A stretch of 64,000 nucleotides of DNA from Halorubrum aquaticum (GTDB lineage: Archaea > Halobacteriota > Halobacteria > Halobacteriales > Haloferacaceae): assembly GCF_900113615.1 (NCBI RefSeq), contig NZ_FOPZ01000008.1:1-64000 (forward strand). The letters are read 5' to 3'. The notes beneath the pieces are model-generated. The model was not told the origin of the DNA. It was given only the letters and a program-made list of their open reading frames with translations, and made no database searches. Below, piece after piece: positions 32,292 to 40,105 of this stretch. Position numbers and translations under genes: made by a program. Each line of letters opens with the position of its first letter. Positions within the stretch are counted from its first letter, which is position 1.

Positions 32292-32747
32292 TCACTCCCG
32301 TGACGGCAAGGGGGTCGGCACGTCCGGGGAAGCGTTCCCGTCGCTCCGGGTCTCGCGGTCGACGAGGTGGTCAACGAGCCGATCCGCGACGTCCGAGCTC
32401 AGCAGCCCGGCCATCTCCATCGCCTCGCGCTCGTGTGCGTCGAGATCGAGGACGTCGCGGAAGAACCACGAGAGCGCGACGTACGTCTCGTGGAGAGCGG
32501 CCGCGCGCTCGCGACCCGCGGCGGTCAGGGTCGCCCCGTGGTACGGTTCGAGCTCGACGAGACCGTCGGCCTCGAGCCGCTGGAGCATCTCCGTCGCCGC
32601 GGCCGGGGAGCGGTCGACCACCTCCGCGACCCGCCCCGAGGCCACCGGCGGGGCCGATCGGTGTTCCGCGATGTACAACGCGAGGAGGTACTGCGCGGCC
32701 CGCGTCACGGGTGCTCGCCCCCTCGCGAGCGCGGGATCGGACCGCAT
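32292..32747 (-). CDS. DtxR family metal-dependent transcriptional regulator
   Basis: A 151-residue protein. The N-terminal winged helix is clear (TRAAQYLLALYIAEH, then SPAAATEMLQRLEADGLVEL). The following metal-binding/dimerization domain has LHETYVALSWFFRDVLDLDAHE. In the usual place of the ligand pair Glu-His (LEHVLS in relatives) this protein reads EMAGLLSS, so part of the canonical metal site seems replaced. There is no SH3-like third domain. The perfect box at 32802 lies 55 bases before its start, suggesting autoregulation. Likely effectors are iron or manganese. Confidence 0.83.
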   Translation of the reverse strand: MRSDPALARGRAPVTRAAQYLLALYIAEHRSAPPVASGRVAEVVDRSPAAATEMLQRLEADGLVELEPYHGATLTAAGRERAAALHETYVALSWFFRDVLDLDAHEREAMEMAGLLSSDVADRLVDHLVDRETRSDGNASPDVPTPLPSRE

Positions 32748-32801
32748 GCGTCGACTTCGAGCGACATCGAATCGAGCGGTATCGAATCCCTCGACACACG
32801 A

Positions 32802-32817
32802 TTTAGGCCAACCTAAA
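32802..32817. promoter_or_regulatory. DtxR-type palindrome upstream of the regulator
   Basis: TTTAGG-CCAA-CCTAAA with perfect arms, 55 bases upstream of the DtxR-type gene start, between it and the divergent methyltransferase gene. A likely autoregulatory operator. Confidence 0.7.
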
Positions 32818-32837
32818 CACACAAAACGGTTCCGGTT

Positions 32838-32853
32838 TTTAGGTCGGCCGAAA
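32838..32853. promoter_or_regulatory. Second, imperfect DtxR-type box
   Basis: TTTAGG-TCGG-CCGAAA, one mismatch in the right arm, 20 bases from the previous box and nested in a longer inverted repeat (CCGGTTT/AAACCGG). It could serve the regulator or the methyltransferase gene that starts at 32950. Confidence 0.5.
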
Positions 32854-32949
32854 CCGGAGCCAGTGGCGGAAGCGATCGGAGCGGTCACCCCGCACCGCGG
32901 TACCGACCCTCAACGGGGATTTTTCCCGGGTCGTGTCGTGGCACCCGGT

Positions 32950-33711
32950 ATGAGCGACGCCGAATCCGGTTCGGGTCCGGACGCCGACCCTCCCACCGCT
33001 CCCGACGCCTTCGGTCGGGCGATCCGCGATCACCACCGTGGCGATCGAACCGAACCCCTCCTCCACTCGGACGGCGCGGAGACCGTAGAGCACCCCATCG
33101 ACTCCTTCTACTTCACGCCGTTCGACCCCGAGGTGGGGACGAACGGGTGGCTCGGCTCCCACCTCCAGGGTCCGCTGCTCGACGTGGGTGCCGGAACCGG
33201 CCGACACGCGCTGTACTTCCAGGACCGGTTCGAGACCGTCGCGATCGAGCCGAGCCCGGCGCTCGTGGAGACGATGCGTGAGCGCGGCGTCGCGGACGCT
33301 CGCGAGGGAAGCATGTTCGAACTCAGGGAGGGATTCGAGCGCGACCGGTTCGGCTCCGCGCTGTTGAACGGGACCCACCTCGGGCTCGTCGGGTCGATGC
33401 GGGGGCTCTCGGCGTTCCTCGACGACCTCGCGTTCGTGACTCGGCCGGACGGGACCGCCGTGGTCGATTGCTACGACCCGGACCACCCCGCCACGAGCGA
33501 GGTGATCGGGTACCGGGAGGACCCGACGCCCGGGCTCGCCCACCGGGTGATGTTCTTCGAGTACGAGGGCGAGCGCGACCCGGTCCTCCAACTCCGGCTG
33601 TTCAGTCCCGACCGACTCCGGGAGGCTGCCGTCGGAACCGGCTGGGAGGTCGTCGACGTCGCCCGCGGCGACGACGGGTATCACTACCGGGCGGCGCTCT
33701 CGAAGCGGTAG
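32950..33711 (+). CDS. Class I SAM-dependent methyltransferase
   Basis: A 253-residue methyltransferase. LLDVGAGTGRHALYFQDRF is SAM motif I, VAIEPSPALVETMRERG motif II, and LLNGTHLGLVGSMRGLSAFL and PDGTAVVDCYDPD later motifs. The substrate is not evident; it looks like a small-molecule methyltransferase. Two DtxR-like boxes lie in the shared upstream region, so metal control is possible. The ATG is the first Met after an acidic, haloarchaeal-type N-terminus begins. Confidence 0.82.
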   Translation: MSDAESGSGPDADPPTAPDAFGRAIRDHHRGDRTEPLLHSDGAETVEHPIDSFYFTPFDPEVGTNGWLGSHLQGPLLDVGAGTGRHALYFQDRFETVAIEPSPALVETMRERGVADAREGSMFELREGFERDRFGSALLNGTHLGLVGSMRGLSAFLDDLAFVTRPDGTAVVDCYDPDHPATSEVIGYREDPTPGLAHRVMFFEYEGERDPVLQLRLFSPDRLREAAVGTGWEVVDVARGDDGYHYRAALSKR

Positions 33712-33961
33712 TAGTCGAGCCGGCTCCGTTGAAACCTCCAGTGGGAGACGTACACCGCCCGCCGGTGGTCGACACACCACCTTTTTCTCGTCGGATTCCC
33801 GGCGCTCACTGCGTTCGCTTCGGGAACCGCTCCTCGAAAACCCTGGAGGGAAAAAGCCGACTCCGCCGTCTTCGACGGCTCCGTCGGTGAACCGCTCACT
33901 TCGCTCGCGGATGCTCGATCCCCATTGTTCAATACAGACGAAGCAACGACCTCTTGTAGTG

Positions 33962-34320
33962 CGGTGGCGCGCCTCCGAGCGCCCGAACGGGCGCGAGGAG
34001 CCCGCGAGGGACGCTGCGAACGAAGTGAGCAGCGAGGCTGGGGAGGCGTGAGGTGCGGGGCTGTGCGGGGCGGGGTGGGACACAAAGGGGCAGTCGCCGG
34101 CGGCGGAGCCGCCGGCTGCCAGAGGCGCGGAGCGCCTCGCTGCCACGAGGACGAAGTCCGGCGAAGCAAGCACCGCAGGAGCGAACAAAGTGAGCGACGA
34201 GGAGCACAACGAGCCGCGCGAGTCCTCGTGGCTGGGGCTTTGACGGTGTTCTCCGCAGGTACGTTTCTTACGTCATACAACCGAGCGGCTGGGGCTTTGG
34301 ATGTGTTCTTCGCGTCGGAA
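33962..34320 (+). repeat. Dispersed composite repeat, copy B (fullest copy)
   Basis: Within a 716-base gap without genes. In order: GGTGGCGCGC box; hairpin I (33979-33994); GCGAGGGACGC; hairpin II (stems 34012-34017 and 34029-34034); core box with one GGGGAGGCGTGAGGT unit (34032-34065); GGGTGGGAC; hairpin III (34096-34116, 9-bp stem); hairpin IV (34122-34138, 7-bp stem); and two terminal boxes, GCTGGGGCTTTGACGGTG (34231) and GGCTGGGGCTTTGGATGTG (34287). The flanks 33712-33961 and 34321-34427 hold nothing I can assign. Confidence 0.75.
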
Positions 34321-34427
34321 ACGAATTCGTACTGTTAGCTCTCGACGTATATCGGCCGTTTCAGACGAGAACGTGTCCGGAGGGGATCTCAAGGAGCCGA
34401 ACTCTCCAGCCGCTACCCTCCAACCGC

Positions 34428-35648
34428 TTAATAGTCGACGTACGCGAGGACGAACGCCACGACGACGGCGCTCACCGCCGCGATCCCGATGAACCCCTCG
34501 TCGAAGTAGCCGCGGTCGGCGACCGCGCCGAAGGCCACGGGGCTCAACGCGCCGACCATGATGTAGACCGTGCGCAGCGCGCCCAGTTTCGTCCCCCGCG
34601 AGCCGTCCGGAAGCCGGTCGGTCAGGTTGGAAATGACGACGGTTTCGTAGCCGAGGATGGCGCTCGCGAGCACCGTGAGCGCGACGAACGACGGGAGCCC
34701 GCTCGCGAGCGGGAGCGCGGCGAGCGTCAGCGCGGTTATCCCCATCATGACCGCCAGCGGGTACCGAACGCCGACGCGGTCGTACGCCCGTCCAGCGACC
34801 GGCTTGATCAGGCTCCCGAGCGCGAAGAAGAACCCGAACAGGACGGTCGCGGTCGCCGAGGAGAACCCCTTCACGTCGATCAGGTACGTCGGATAGAAGC
34901 CGATGAACGCCTGGACGACCGTCGCCCACAGGACGAGCAGGACGATCGAGTGACGGACGACCGGCCGCCGGAACAGCGGCGCGAGGTCGCCCACCGAGAA
35001 CGCCTCGCGGAGCGACGCGGTCCCCGAGGGACTGGGCGGGACCGTGAGCCACAGCGCGACCGCCGCGACGACGAAGAGCGGGATCACGAACCCGAAGCCG
35101 TACTGCCAGGCGATCGCGCCCGCGAGCACGCCCGCCGCCGGCGGCATCACCGCGTTGCCCACGTCGCCCGCGGCCATCGTCACCCCGGTCGCCGTGCCGA
35201 GCCGGTCCGGATAGATGTCCTTGAGGACGGTGAACCTGGAGACGCCGTACGTCGCCGTCCCGAGCCCGAAGAGCGCGGTCCCGACGAACAACAGCGGCGG
35301 CGACTCGGCGGTCACGACGAGCGCGAGCATCGCGGCCGCGAGAAGCGAGCTCGCGACGAGCAGCCGCCGCTCGCCCGCCCAGTCGGCGAGCATCCCGCCC
35401 GGGAGCTGTCCGACGCCGTAGGCGATCCACAACACGGTCAAAAGCAGGCCCGCGGCCGTGAGCGTGAGCCCGTACGTCGACCGGATCGACGGGAGGAGCG
35501 CCGGGTAGATCATCCGGGTGCTGATCGAGAGGAACCAGCCGAACGCGACCGCCGAGAGCGCCCTGCCGCGGCCGTCACCTTGGAGGTCGGCGATCACCTG
35601 CCTCGGGACGGAGGCGTAGCGTGCGAGGGATCCCACGACCCGATACAC
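34428..35648 (-). CDS. MFS transporter
   Basis: A 406-residue major facilitator with 12 hydrophobic segments. The loop 2-3 signature GGMLADWAGERRLL and the mirrored loop 8-9 KPVAGRAYDRVGVRYPL are present. The substrate is unknown; it resembles nitrate/sugar-phosphate-type porters only in general layout. The start is a GTG at 35648, with another GTG four codons later, and a TTCAAG element lies upstream. It ends near the composite repeat. Confidence 0.85.
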   Translation of the reverse strand: MYRVVGSLARYASVPRQVIADLQGDGRGRALSAVAFGWFLSISTRMIYPALLPSIRSTYGLTLTAAGLLLTVLWIAYGVGQLPGGMLADWAGERRLLVASSLLAAAMLALVVTAESPPLLFVGTALFGLGTATYGVSRFTVLKDIYPDRLGTATGVTMAAGDVGNAVMPPAAGVLAGAIAWQYGFGFVIPLFVVAAVALWLTVPPSPSGTASLREAFSVGDLAPLFRRPVVRHSIVLLVLWATVVQAFIGFYPTYLIDVKGFSSATATVLFGFFFALGSLIKPVAGRAYDRVGVRYPLAVMMGITALTLAALPLASGLPSFVALTVLASAILGYETVVISNLTDRLPDGSRGTKLGALRTVYIMVGALSPVAFGAVADRGYFDEGFIGIAAVSAVVVAFVLAYVDY

Positions 35649-35750
35649 GACGGTTCGAGGCTTGAACGTTCCACTCCCTGAAAGGTTCGCCGGTGGTCGG
35701 CGTCTCGCGAACGCCCTCCACGCCGGCGCGTCCTCACCATCGCCACGTCC

Positions 35751-37034
35751 TCACCAGGTCGTCAACGCGGCCCGGCCGTGGTCGCGGGCCAGCATCGCGA
35801 GGAACGCGAGGACGCCGGTGAGCGCGAACGCGCCGCCGACGTGGAACACGGAGGCCATGCTCACTTCGACCATCAGCCACCCGGCGATGAGCGGCCCCGC
35901 GACGGATCCGGGCCGCCAGACGAGCTCGCGGATGCCGAAGCTGGAGGCGACGCCGCCCTCGTCGGTCCCCTCGTCCGCGAAGAGCGCCATGCTCGCGGGC
36001 TCGCGGAAGGAGTCGGCGACGCCGAGCAGTCCCGAGAACGCGACCAGCGGGAGGTACGCCGGCGGTAATTCGCCGAGGAACGGAAGCGTCACGTCGGTCC
36101 CGAGAGCGGTCCCGAGAGCGGGGGCGAAGGGGATACAGATCGCGACCAGCCCGTACGCGCCGCCGCCGGCGAAGACGAAAAGCGATCGGCCGTACCCGTC
36201 CGAGAGCCGGCCGGTGAAGAGCTGTCCGACCATGTTCGTCGCCTTCTCGATCGTGACGGTGACCGCGACCGCGGTCGCGCCGACGGCGAGTCCGCCCGAG
36301 GCCATCTCGGTCCCGGCGTAGATCGGCACCCACGTCCGGACCATCGTCACGGCGAAGGCGTACTGCGCGCGGAACGCCGTGATCGAGACGATCTTCCGGT
36401 TGAACGCGAGGTCGGTGAACGGAAACCCTTCGGTCCGCGTCGGGTCGTGGTCGAGGACGCCCCAGACGATCACCCACGCGAGGACCATGAGTACGGTGAT
36501 CACGGTGAAGATGGGGCCGAAGCCGACGGCGTCGTAGATCGCGCCGGCCGACAGCGATCCGACGATCGAGGCCGCGAACGAGGCCGCGTTTGCCTTGCCG
36601 ATCTTGTCGGCACGGGTGCCCACGTCGGCGATCTGGCCGACGATCGAGAGCGTCATCAGCGACGCGCCGGTGACCGCGACCCCCTGAAGCGCGCGGATCA
36701 GGACGAACGACCCGGAGGAGTCGACGATCGGGAACAGCGCGTAGACCGCCGCGCCGATCGCGAGGACAACGAGGAGGACCCGCCGCTTGTCGAACCGGTC
36801 GCCCGCCCACGCGAGCGGCACCACGGCCACGGTCTGGGCCAGCGTGAACCCGGTGGTGTACATCCCGATGACGAACCCCGCCGAGACGGTCACCCCGAGA
36901 ACCGTCGTCGCCTGCGGGTCGAGCGTGTTGATGTACGTCGGCAGCAGCGTCAGGAGCGTGATGAACCCGAACCCTTCCGCGAACCGCGTGAGGTAGAGCG
37001 CCCAGAACTGCGACCGGTTGTCGGCGTTGCTCAC
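35751..37034 (-). CDS. MFS transporter
   Basis: A 427-residue major facilitator with 12 transmembrane segments. Loop 2-3 reads AWAGDRFDKRRVLLV, and the mirrored loop is TGRLSDGYGRSLFVF. It starts with GTG (MSNADNRSQFWALYLTRF); a CTTTTGAAC box about 25 bases upstream suits a leaderless message. It is not closely similar to the neighbouring transporter, so they are not a recent duplication. Substrate unknown. Confidence 0.85.
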   Translation of the reverse strand: MSNADNRSQFWALYLTRFAEGFGFITLLTLLPTYINTLDPQATTVLGVTVSAGFVIGMYTTGFTLAQTVAVVPLAWAGDRFDKRRVLLVVLAIGAAVYALFPIVDSSGSFVLIRALQGVAVTGASLMTLSIVGQIADVGTRADKIGKANAASFAASIVGSLSAGAIYDAVGFGPIFTVITVLMVLAWVIVWGVLDHDPTRTEGFPFTDLAFNRKIVSITAFRAQYAFAVTMVRTWVPIYAGTEMASGGLAVGATAVAVTVTIEKATNMVGQLFTGRLSDGYGRSLFVFAGGGAYGLVAICIPFAPALGTALGTDVTLPFLGELPPAYLPLVAFSGLLGVADSFREPASMALFADEGTDEGGVASSFGIRELVWRPGSVAGPLIAGWLMVEVSMASVFHVGGAFALTGVLAFLAMLARDHGRAALTTW

Positions 37035-37123
37035 ACCTCTACGCCGATCACGGGTTCAAAAGGGGTTACGGTTCGCGGCGGGACGCGCCGGGATTTTTGT
37101 CGTCGGGCCGCCTCGGGTCGGGC

Positions 37124-37237
37124 ATGGGAGACCCAGCCTGTGACCGCCGGTTCTGTCCGGAGTGTGACCTCGCCGTCTCGCGTTCCGACGCCGTCTGTCC
37201 CGAGTGCGGCGCGCGGATCGATCCCGACGTCGCCTGA
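37124..37237 (+). CDS. 37-residue double-CxxC zinc-ribbon protein
   Basis: A tiny ORF encoding 37 residues with C11-x2-C14 and C25-x2-C28, a single rubredoxin-knuckle zinc ribbon (FCPECDLAVS and VCPECGARID). A GGATTTTTG element at 37091-37099 lies about 30 bases upstream, so it has its own leaderless promoter. Haloarchaea carry many such micro zinc-finger proteins, mostly of unknown role. Confidence 0.65.
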   Translation: MGDPACDRRFCPECDLAVSRSDAVCPECGARIDPDVA

Positions 37238-37276
37238 TCCGCTATCTCGACGCCGCCTGATCTGCTCTCCGCCGGA

Positions 37277-38074
37277 TCAGAAGGTGTCGGCGAACTTGTC
37301 GCGCCGGAACAGGTCGACCTCCTGTGCGGTCGATCCGGGGCGCGTCGCCGCGAACGCGACCGCCTCGGCGACCTCCTCGGGCTCGGTGACGCTGCCGGGC
37401 TCGAACCGCTCCTCGAACGGCTCGCCCTCCTCGCTGCCGAACTCGGTGCGGACCTCCGAGGGGTTGATCACGGAGACCGCCACGTCGTCGTCGCCGACCT
37501 GCGCGGCGACGCTGTGGGCGAACCCCCGAACCCACCACTTGCTCGCGGCGTAGACCGGGTTGAACGGGCGTGGGAACTTCCCGGCGAAGCTCCCGACGAC
37601 GACGAGGGTCCCCGCGGCCTCCCGCAGGTGCGGGAGGGCCTCGCGGGTGAGGAAGAACGTCCCGTCGACGTTGGTCTCCTGCATCGCGAAGTACTCCTCG
37701 TCGGTCATGGTCTCCACGTCGCTCCCGCGGGCCAGTCCCGCGTTGGCGACGACGACGTCGATCCCGCCGAGGCGATCGACGGTCGTCTCGACCGCCGCCG
37801 TCGACGTCCCCGGCTCGCGAAGGTCGCCGTCGACGGCGATCGCTTCGACGCCGTACTCCCTTTCGACCGTCTCGGCGATGGCTTCGAGCCGCTCCCGTCG
37901 CCGCGCCAACAGCGCGAGGTCCGCGCCGCGGGCGGCGAGCGCGTGGGCGGTCGCCTCGCCGATCCCGGAGCTCGCGCCCGTGATCAGGGCCGTGGCGTCG
38001 TCGAGCGTCGTCCCCTCGAGTCCCGTTCCGTCGAACGTCGTAACGTCGGGCGTCGATGTGTCGTCGGTCGTCAT
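37277..38074 (-). CDS. Short-chain dehydrogenase/reductase
   Basis: A 265-residue classical SDR. TGASSGIG (about 33-40) binds NAD(P); ARRRERL after beta 2 hints at NADP. NAGLA, then the Ser in VVGSFAGKF, and YAASK with catalytic Tyr and Lys complete the site. SEVRTEFG is the C-terminal part. It probably reduces a small carbonyl compound. ATG 38074 fits a TATA-like GTTATGTC about 30 bases upstream; an alternative ATG at 38107 overlaps that element. Confidence 0.9.
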   Translation of the reverse strand: MTTDDTSTPDVTTFDGTGLEGTTLDDATALITGASSGIGEATAHALAARGADLALLARRRERLEAIAETVEREYGVEAIAVDGDLREPGTSTAAVETTVDRLGGIDVVVANAGLARGSDVETMTDEEYFAMQETNVDGTFFLTREALPHLREAAGTLVVVGSFAGKFPRPFNPVYAASKWWVRGFAHSVAAQVGDDDVAVSVINPSEVRTEFGSEEGEPFEERFEPGSVTEPEEVAEAVAFAATRPGSTAQEVDLFRRDKFADTF

Positions 38075-38142
38075 GGATGTGGGTCCCCCGTCGGGCGGCG
38101 AGGACATAACGGTCGGGTGTGTGGAAGCCCTCCCCCGTGGGT

Positions 38143-38781
38143 TCAGGAGTTTCGGGAGCCGAACCGACGCCGGACGAACCCCGAAAGCGGGACGAAGTAC
38201 CCGGAGCCACCGACGGCCACGATCAGCCCGCCGACCGTGTTGAACACCATGTCCGTGACGATGTCGTCGACACCGTAGACGACCAGCGGCGCGTTGATAC
38301 CGAGTACCTGTGATGCCTGTCCGGACGCGAACTCGAGGAGTTCCCAGACGACGGAGACGGCGAGGACGAACACGACGATGAACATGGGTCGGAAGCTGGC
38401 CGGGACGTGGAGTTCCTCCGAGTGCTGCTCGAACCCGTGGAAGGTCGCGTATCCCAGCCCGGCGACGACGATCGCTGAGACCGTGTGCGTCAGGCTGTCG
38501 AACCAGGAGAACCACGTGTACGGCCCGAGCGATCCGACGCTGTGGAGACAGACCGCGATGGTGATCCACAGGACCAGCGCGGGACTCATCGTGTACTCGT
38601 ACTCCCGGCGGATCGCGGCCGGGATCAGCGTGATCCCCAGACTGAACGCGCCGCCGACCGCCATCCCGAGGCGTAGCGTGACGAGCCCGGCGAGACAGAG
38701 ACCCACCAACACGAACTGTAGCAGCCGGGTCAATAGGCGCTGTTTCCGGTCCGAGAGGCCGACGGCCTCGGAGACGGTCAT
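38143..38781 (-). CDS. Membrane protein, DUF2238/YjdF-like
   Basis: A 212-residue protein with about six transmembrane helices. SWFDSLTHTVSAIVVAG, VSVVWELLEFASG and YGVDDIVTDMVFNTVGG hold conserved polar residues (Asp, His, Glu, Asp, Asn) inside helices, as in the DUF2238/YjdF family of unknown function. Its ATG overlaps the stop of the upstream gene by four bases, so it is translated with it. A transporter or membrane-embedded enzyme is possible. Confidence 0.68.
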   Translation of the reverse strand: MTVSEAVGLSDRKQRLLTRLLQFVLVGLCLAGLVTLRLGMAVGGAFSLGITLIPAAIRREYEYTMSPALVLWITIAVCLHSVGSLGPYTWFSWFDSLTHTVSAIVVAGLGYATFHGFEQHSEELHVPASFRPMFIVVFVLAVSVVWELLEFASGQASQVLGINAPLVVYGVDDIVTDMVFNTVGGLIVAVGGSGYFVPLSGFVRRRFGSRNS

Positions 38782-39368
38782 GATCTCTCCTCCGGGACGA
38801 CCGGTCGGTGACGCGAACCGACGTGTTCGATACGGTCGAAGTACCACATGAAGAGCTGACCCATGACGAGGCTGACGGCCATGACGGCGACGAGGTCCCA
38901 CTGGAGTTCAGCCTGTGAGCGGATGAACGAGGTGCCGACCAACTGGTCCGAATAGTAGGTGGCGATCGTCCACCACGACTGGAAGGCGATCGTCGTCATA
39001 ACGGCGAACCCCACCGCGAAGCGGCGACTCATCTCCACGCCGGTGAACGAGTCGAGCTCGACGACGACCGCGAGCGCGACGGACGAGATGGCGACGTATC
39101 CGGAGATCTCCGGAGCGACGCCGAACGTCCGCGCGGTCACGCCGACGGCGACGACCGACCCGAGCGGCCACGGGAGCATCACCCGCCAGTCCCGCCGCCA
39201 CACCGCCGGAACCACGAGGACGCCGGCAGCGATCAGTGCGAGCAACCCCCCGATCAGCGGCGCCATGAGGAGGCTAACGGCGGCGATCAGGGTCACGACC
39301 CCGACGAAGACCCATCCGAGCGTCGCGTTCGTCGTCACGTTTCGAGCGAGCGAGTGTGTGAGAGCCAT
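38778..39368 (-). CDS. Membrane protein related to its downstream neighbour
   Basis: A 196-residue protein with five to six transmembrane helices. Its outline matches the next gene: a P-AVWRRDW loop after two helices, an acidic helix pair (VVELDSFTGVEMSRRFAVGF) and an aromatic helix near QSWWTIATYYSD. The two may be diverged copies forming a heteromeric complex (inference). It shares a 248-base gap with the divergent Lrp gene. Confidence 0.62.
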   Translation of the reverse strand: MALTHSLARNVTTNATLGWVFVGVVTLIAAVSLLMAPLIGGLLALIAAGVLVVPAVWRRDWRVMLPWPLGSVVAVGVTARTFGVAPEISGYVAISSVALAVVVELDSFTGVEMSRRFAVGFAVMTTIAFQSWWTIATYYSDQLVGTSFIRSQAELQWDLVAVMAVSLVMGQLFMWYFDRIEHVGSRHRPVVPEERS

Positions 39369-39616
39369 GATCGGACGTCGTCAGACGACACTCGGTCGTC
39401 GCCGGGCGTGCGGACCTCCGAATACTCGCCCCGTCACGGTTCCTCGGCCCGCTGCCGGCCGCCGGTCAGGAGCGGAGTGTGTCGCCGATACATGTGTGGC
39501 CTTCGCTCCGAAGGGGTATACCACTGTCTCCGGAGAGCACCATCGGCGTGGCCCGTCTTCGCGGGGACGCTTGCACGCGTCGCCATATTCAAACCCTCAC
39601 CCCCTCACGTGTCGGT

Positions 39617-40105
39617 ATGGAAGCCGAGCGCGAGGTACTCGACGTGTTGGCGCGGAACGCTCGCGAGGACATCGAGGACATCGCGGCCCAGACGGGCCTC
39701 GACGCGGACGCGGTGGAGGCGGCCATCGCGTCGCTGGAGGCCGACGGCGTGGTCCACGGCTACCAGGCCGTCGTCGACTGGGACCGTACGGAGGACGGGA
39801 AGATCCGCGCGCTCGTCGAGATCAACGTGGAACTCGACCGCGAGACCGGCTACGAGCAGGTCGCCGACCGGATCGCCAAGTTCCCCGCGGTCGACGCCCT
39901 CCACCTCGTCTCCGGCGACTACGACTTCGCCGTCGAGGTGCTCGGCGGGTCGATGGACGACGTCTCGCGGTTCATCTCCGAGCAGGTCGCGCCGATGCCG
40001 GAGGTCACCCAGACGGTCACCCACTACATCATGGAGACGTACAAGGACGGCGGGGTCCGCTTCGCCGACGGCGACGACGACGACCGGCTGTCCGTCTCGC
40101 CATGA
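39617..40105 (+). CDS. Lrp/AsnC family transcriptional regulator
   Basis: A 162-residue regulator. The N-terminal HTH (MEAEREVLDVLARNAREDIE, then [19 protein letters not shown]) is followed by a RAM effector-binding domain (KIRALVEINVELDRETGYEQ, HLVSGDYDFAVEVLGGSMDD). A CATATTCAAAC box lies at 39581-39591. It overlaps the aminotransferase gene by four bases (ATGA), so it probably senses an amino acid and controls that enzyme. Confidence 0.93.
   Translation: MEAEREVLDVLARNAREDIEDIAAQTGLDADAVEAAIASLEADGVVHGYQAVVDWDRTEDGKIRALVEINVELDRETGYEQVADRIAKFPAVDALHLVSGDYDFAVEVLGGSMDDVSRFISEQVAPMPEVTQTVTHYIMETYKDGGVRFADGDDDDRLSVSP

Noticed and set aside
33684-34338. Open frames on both strands in the gap before the MFS gene
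   Set aside because: They are made by the repeat element and its hairpins, have Arg/Cys-rich low-complexity translations and no plausible promoter.
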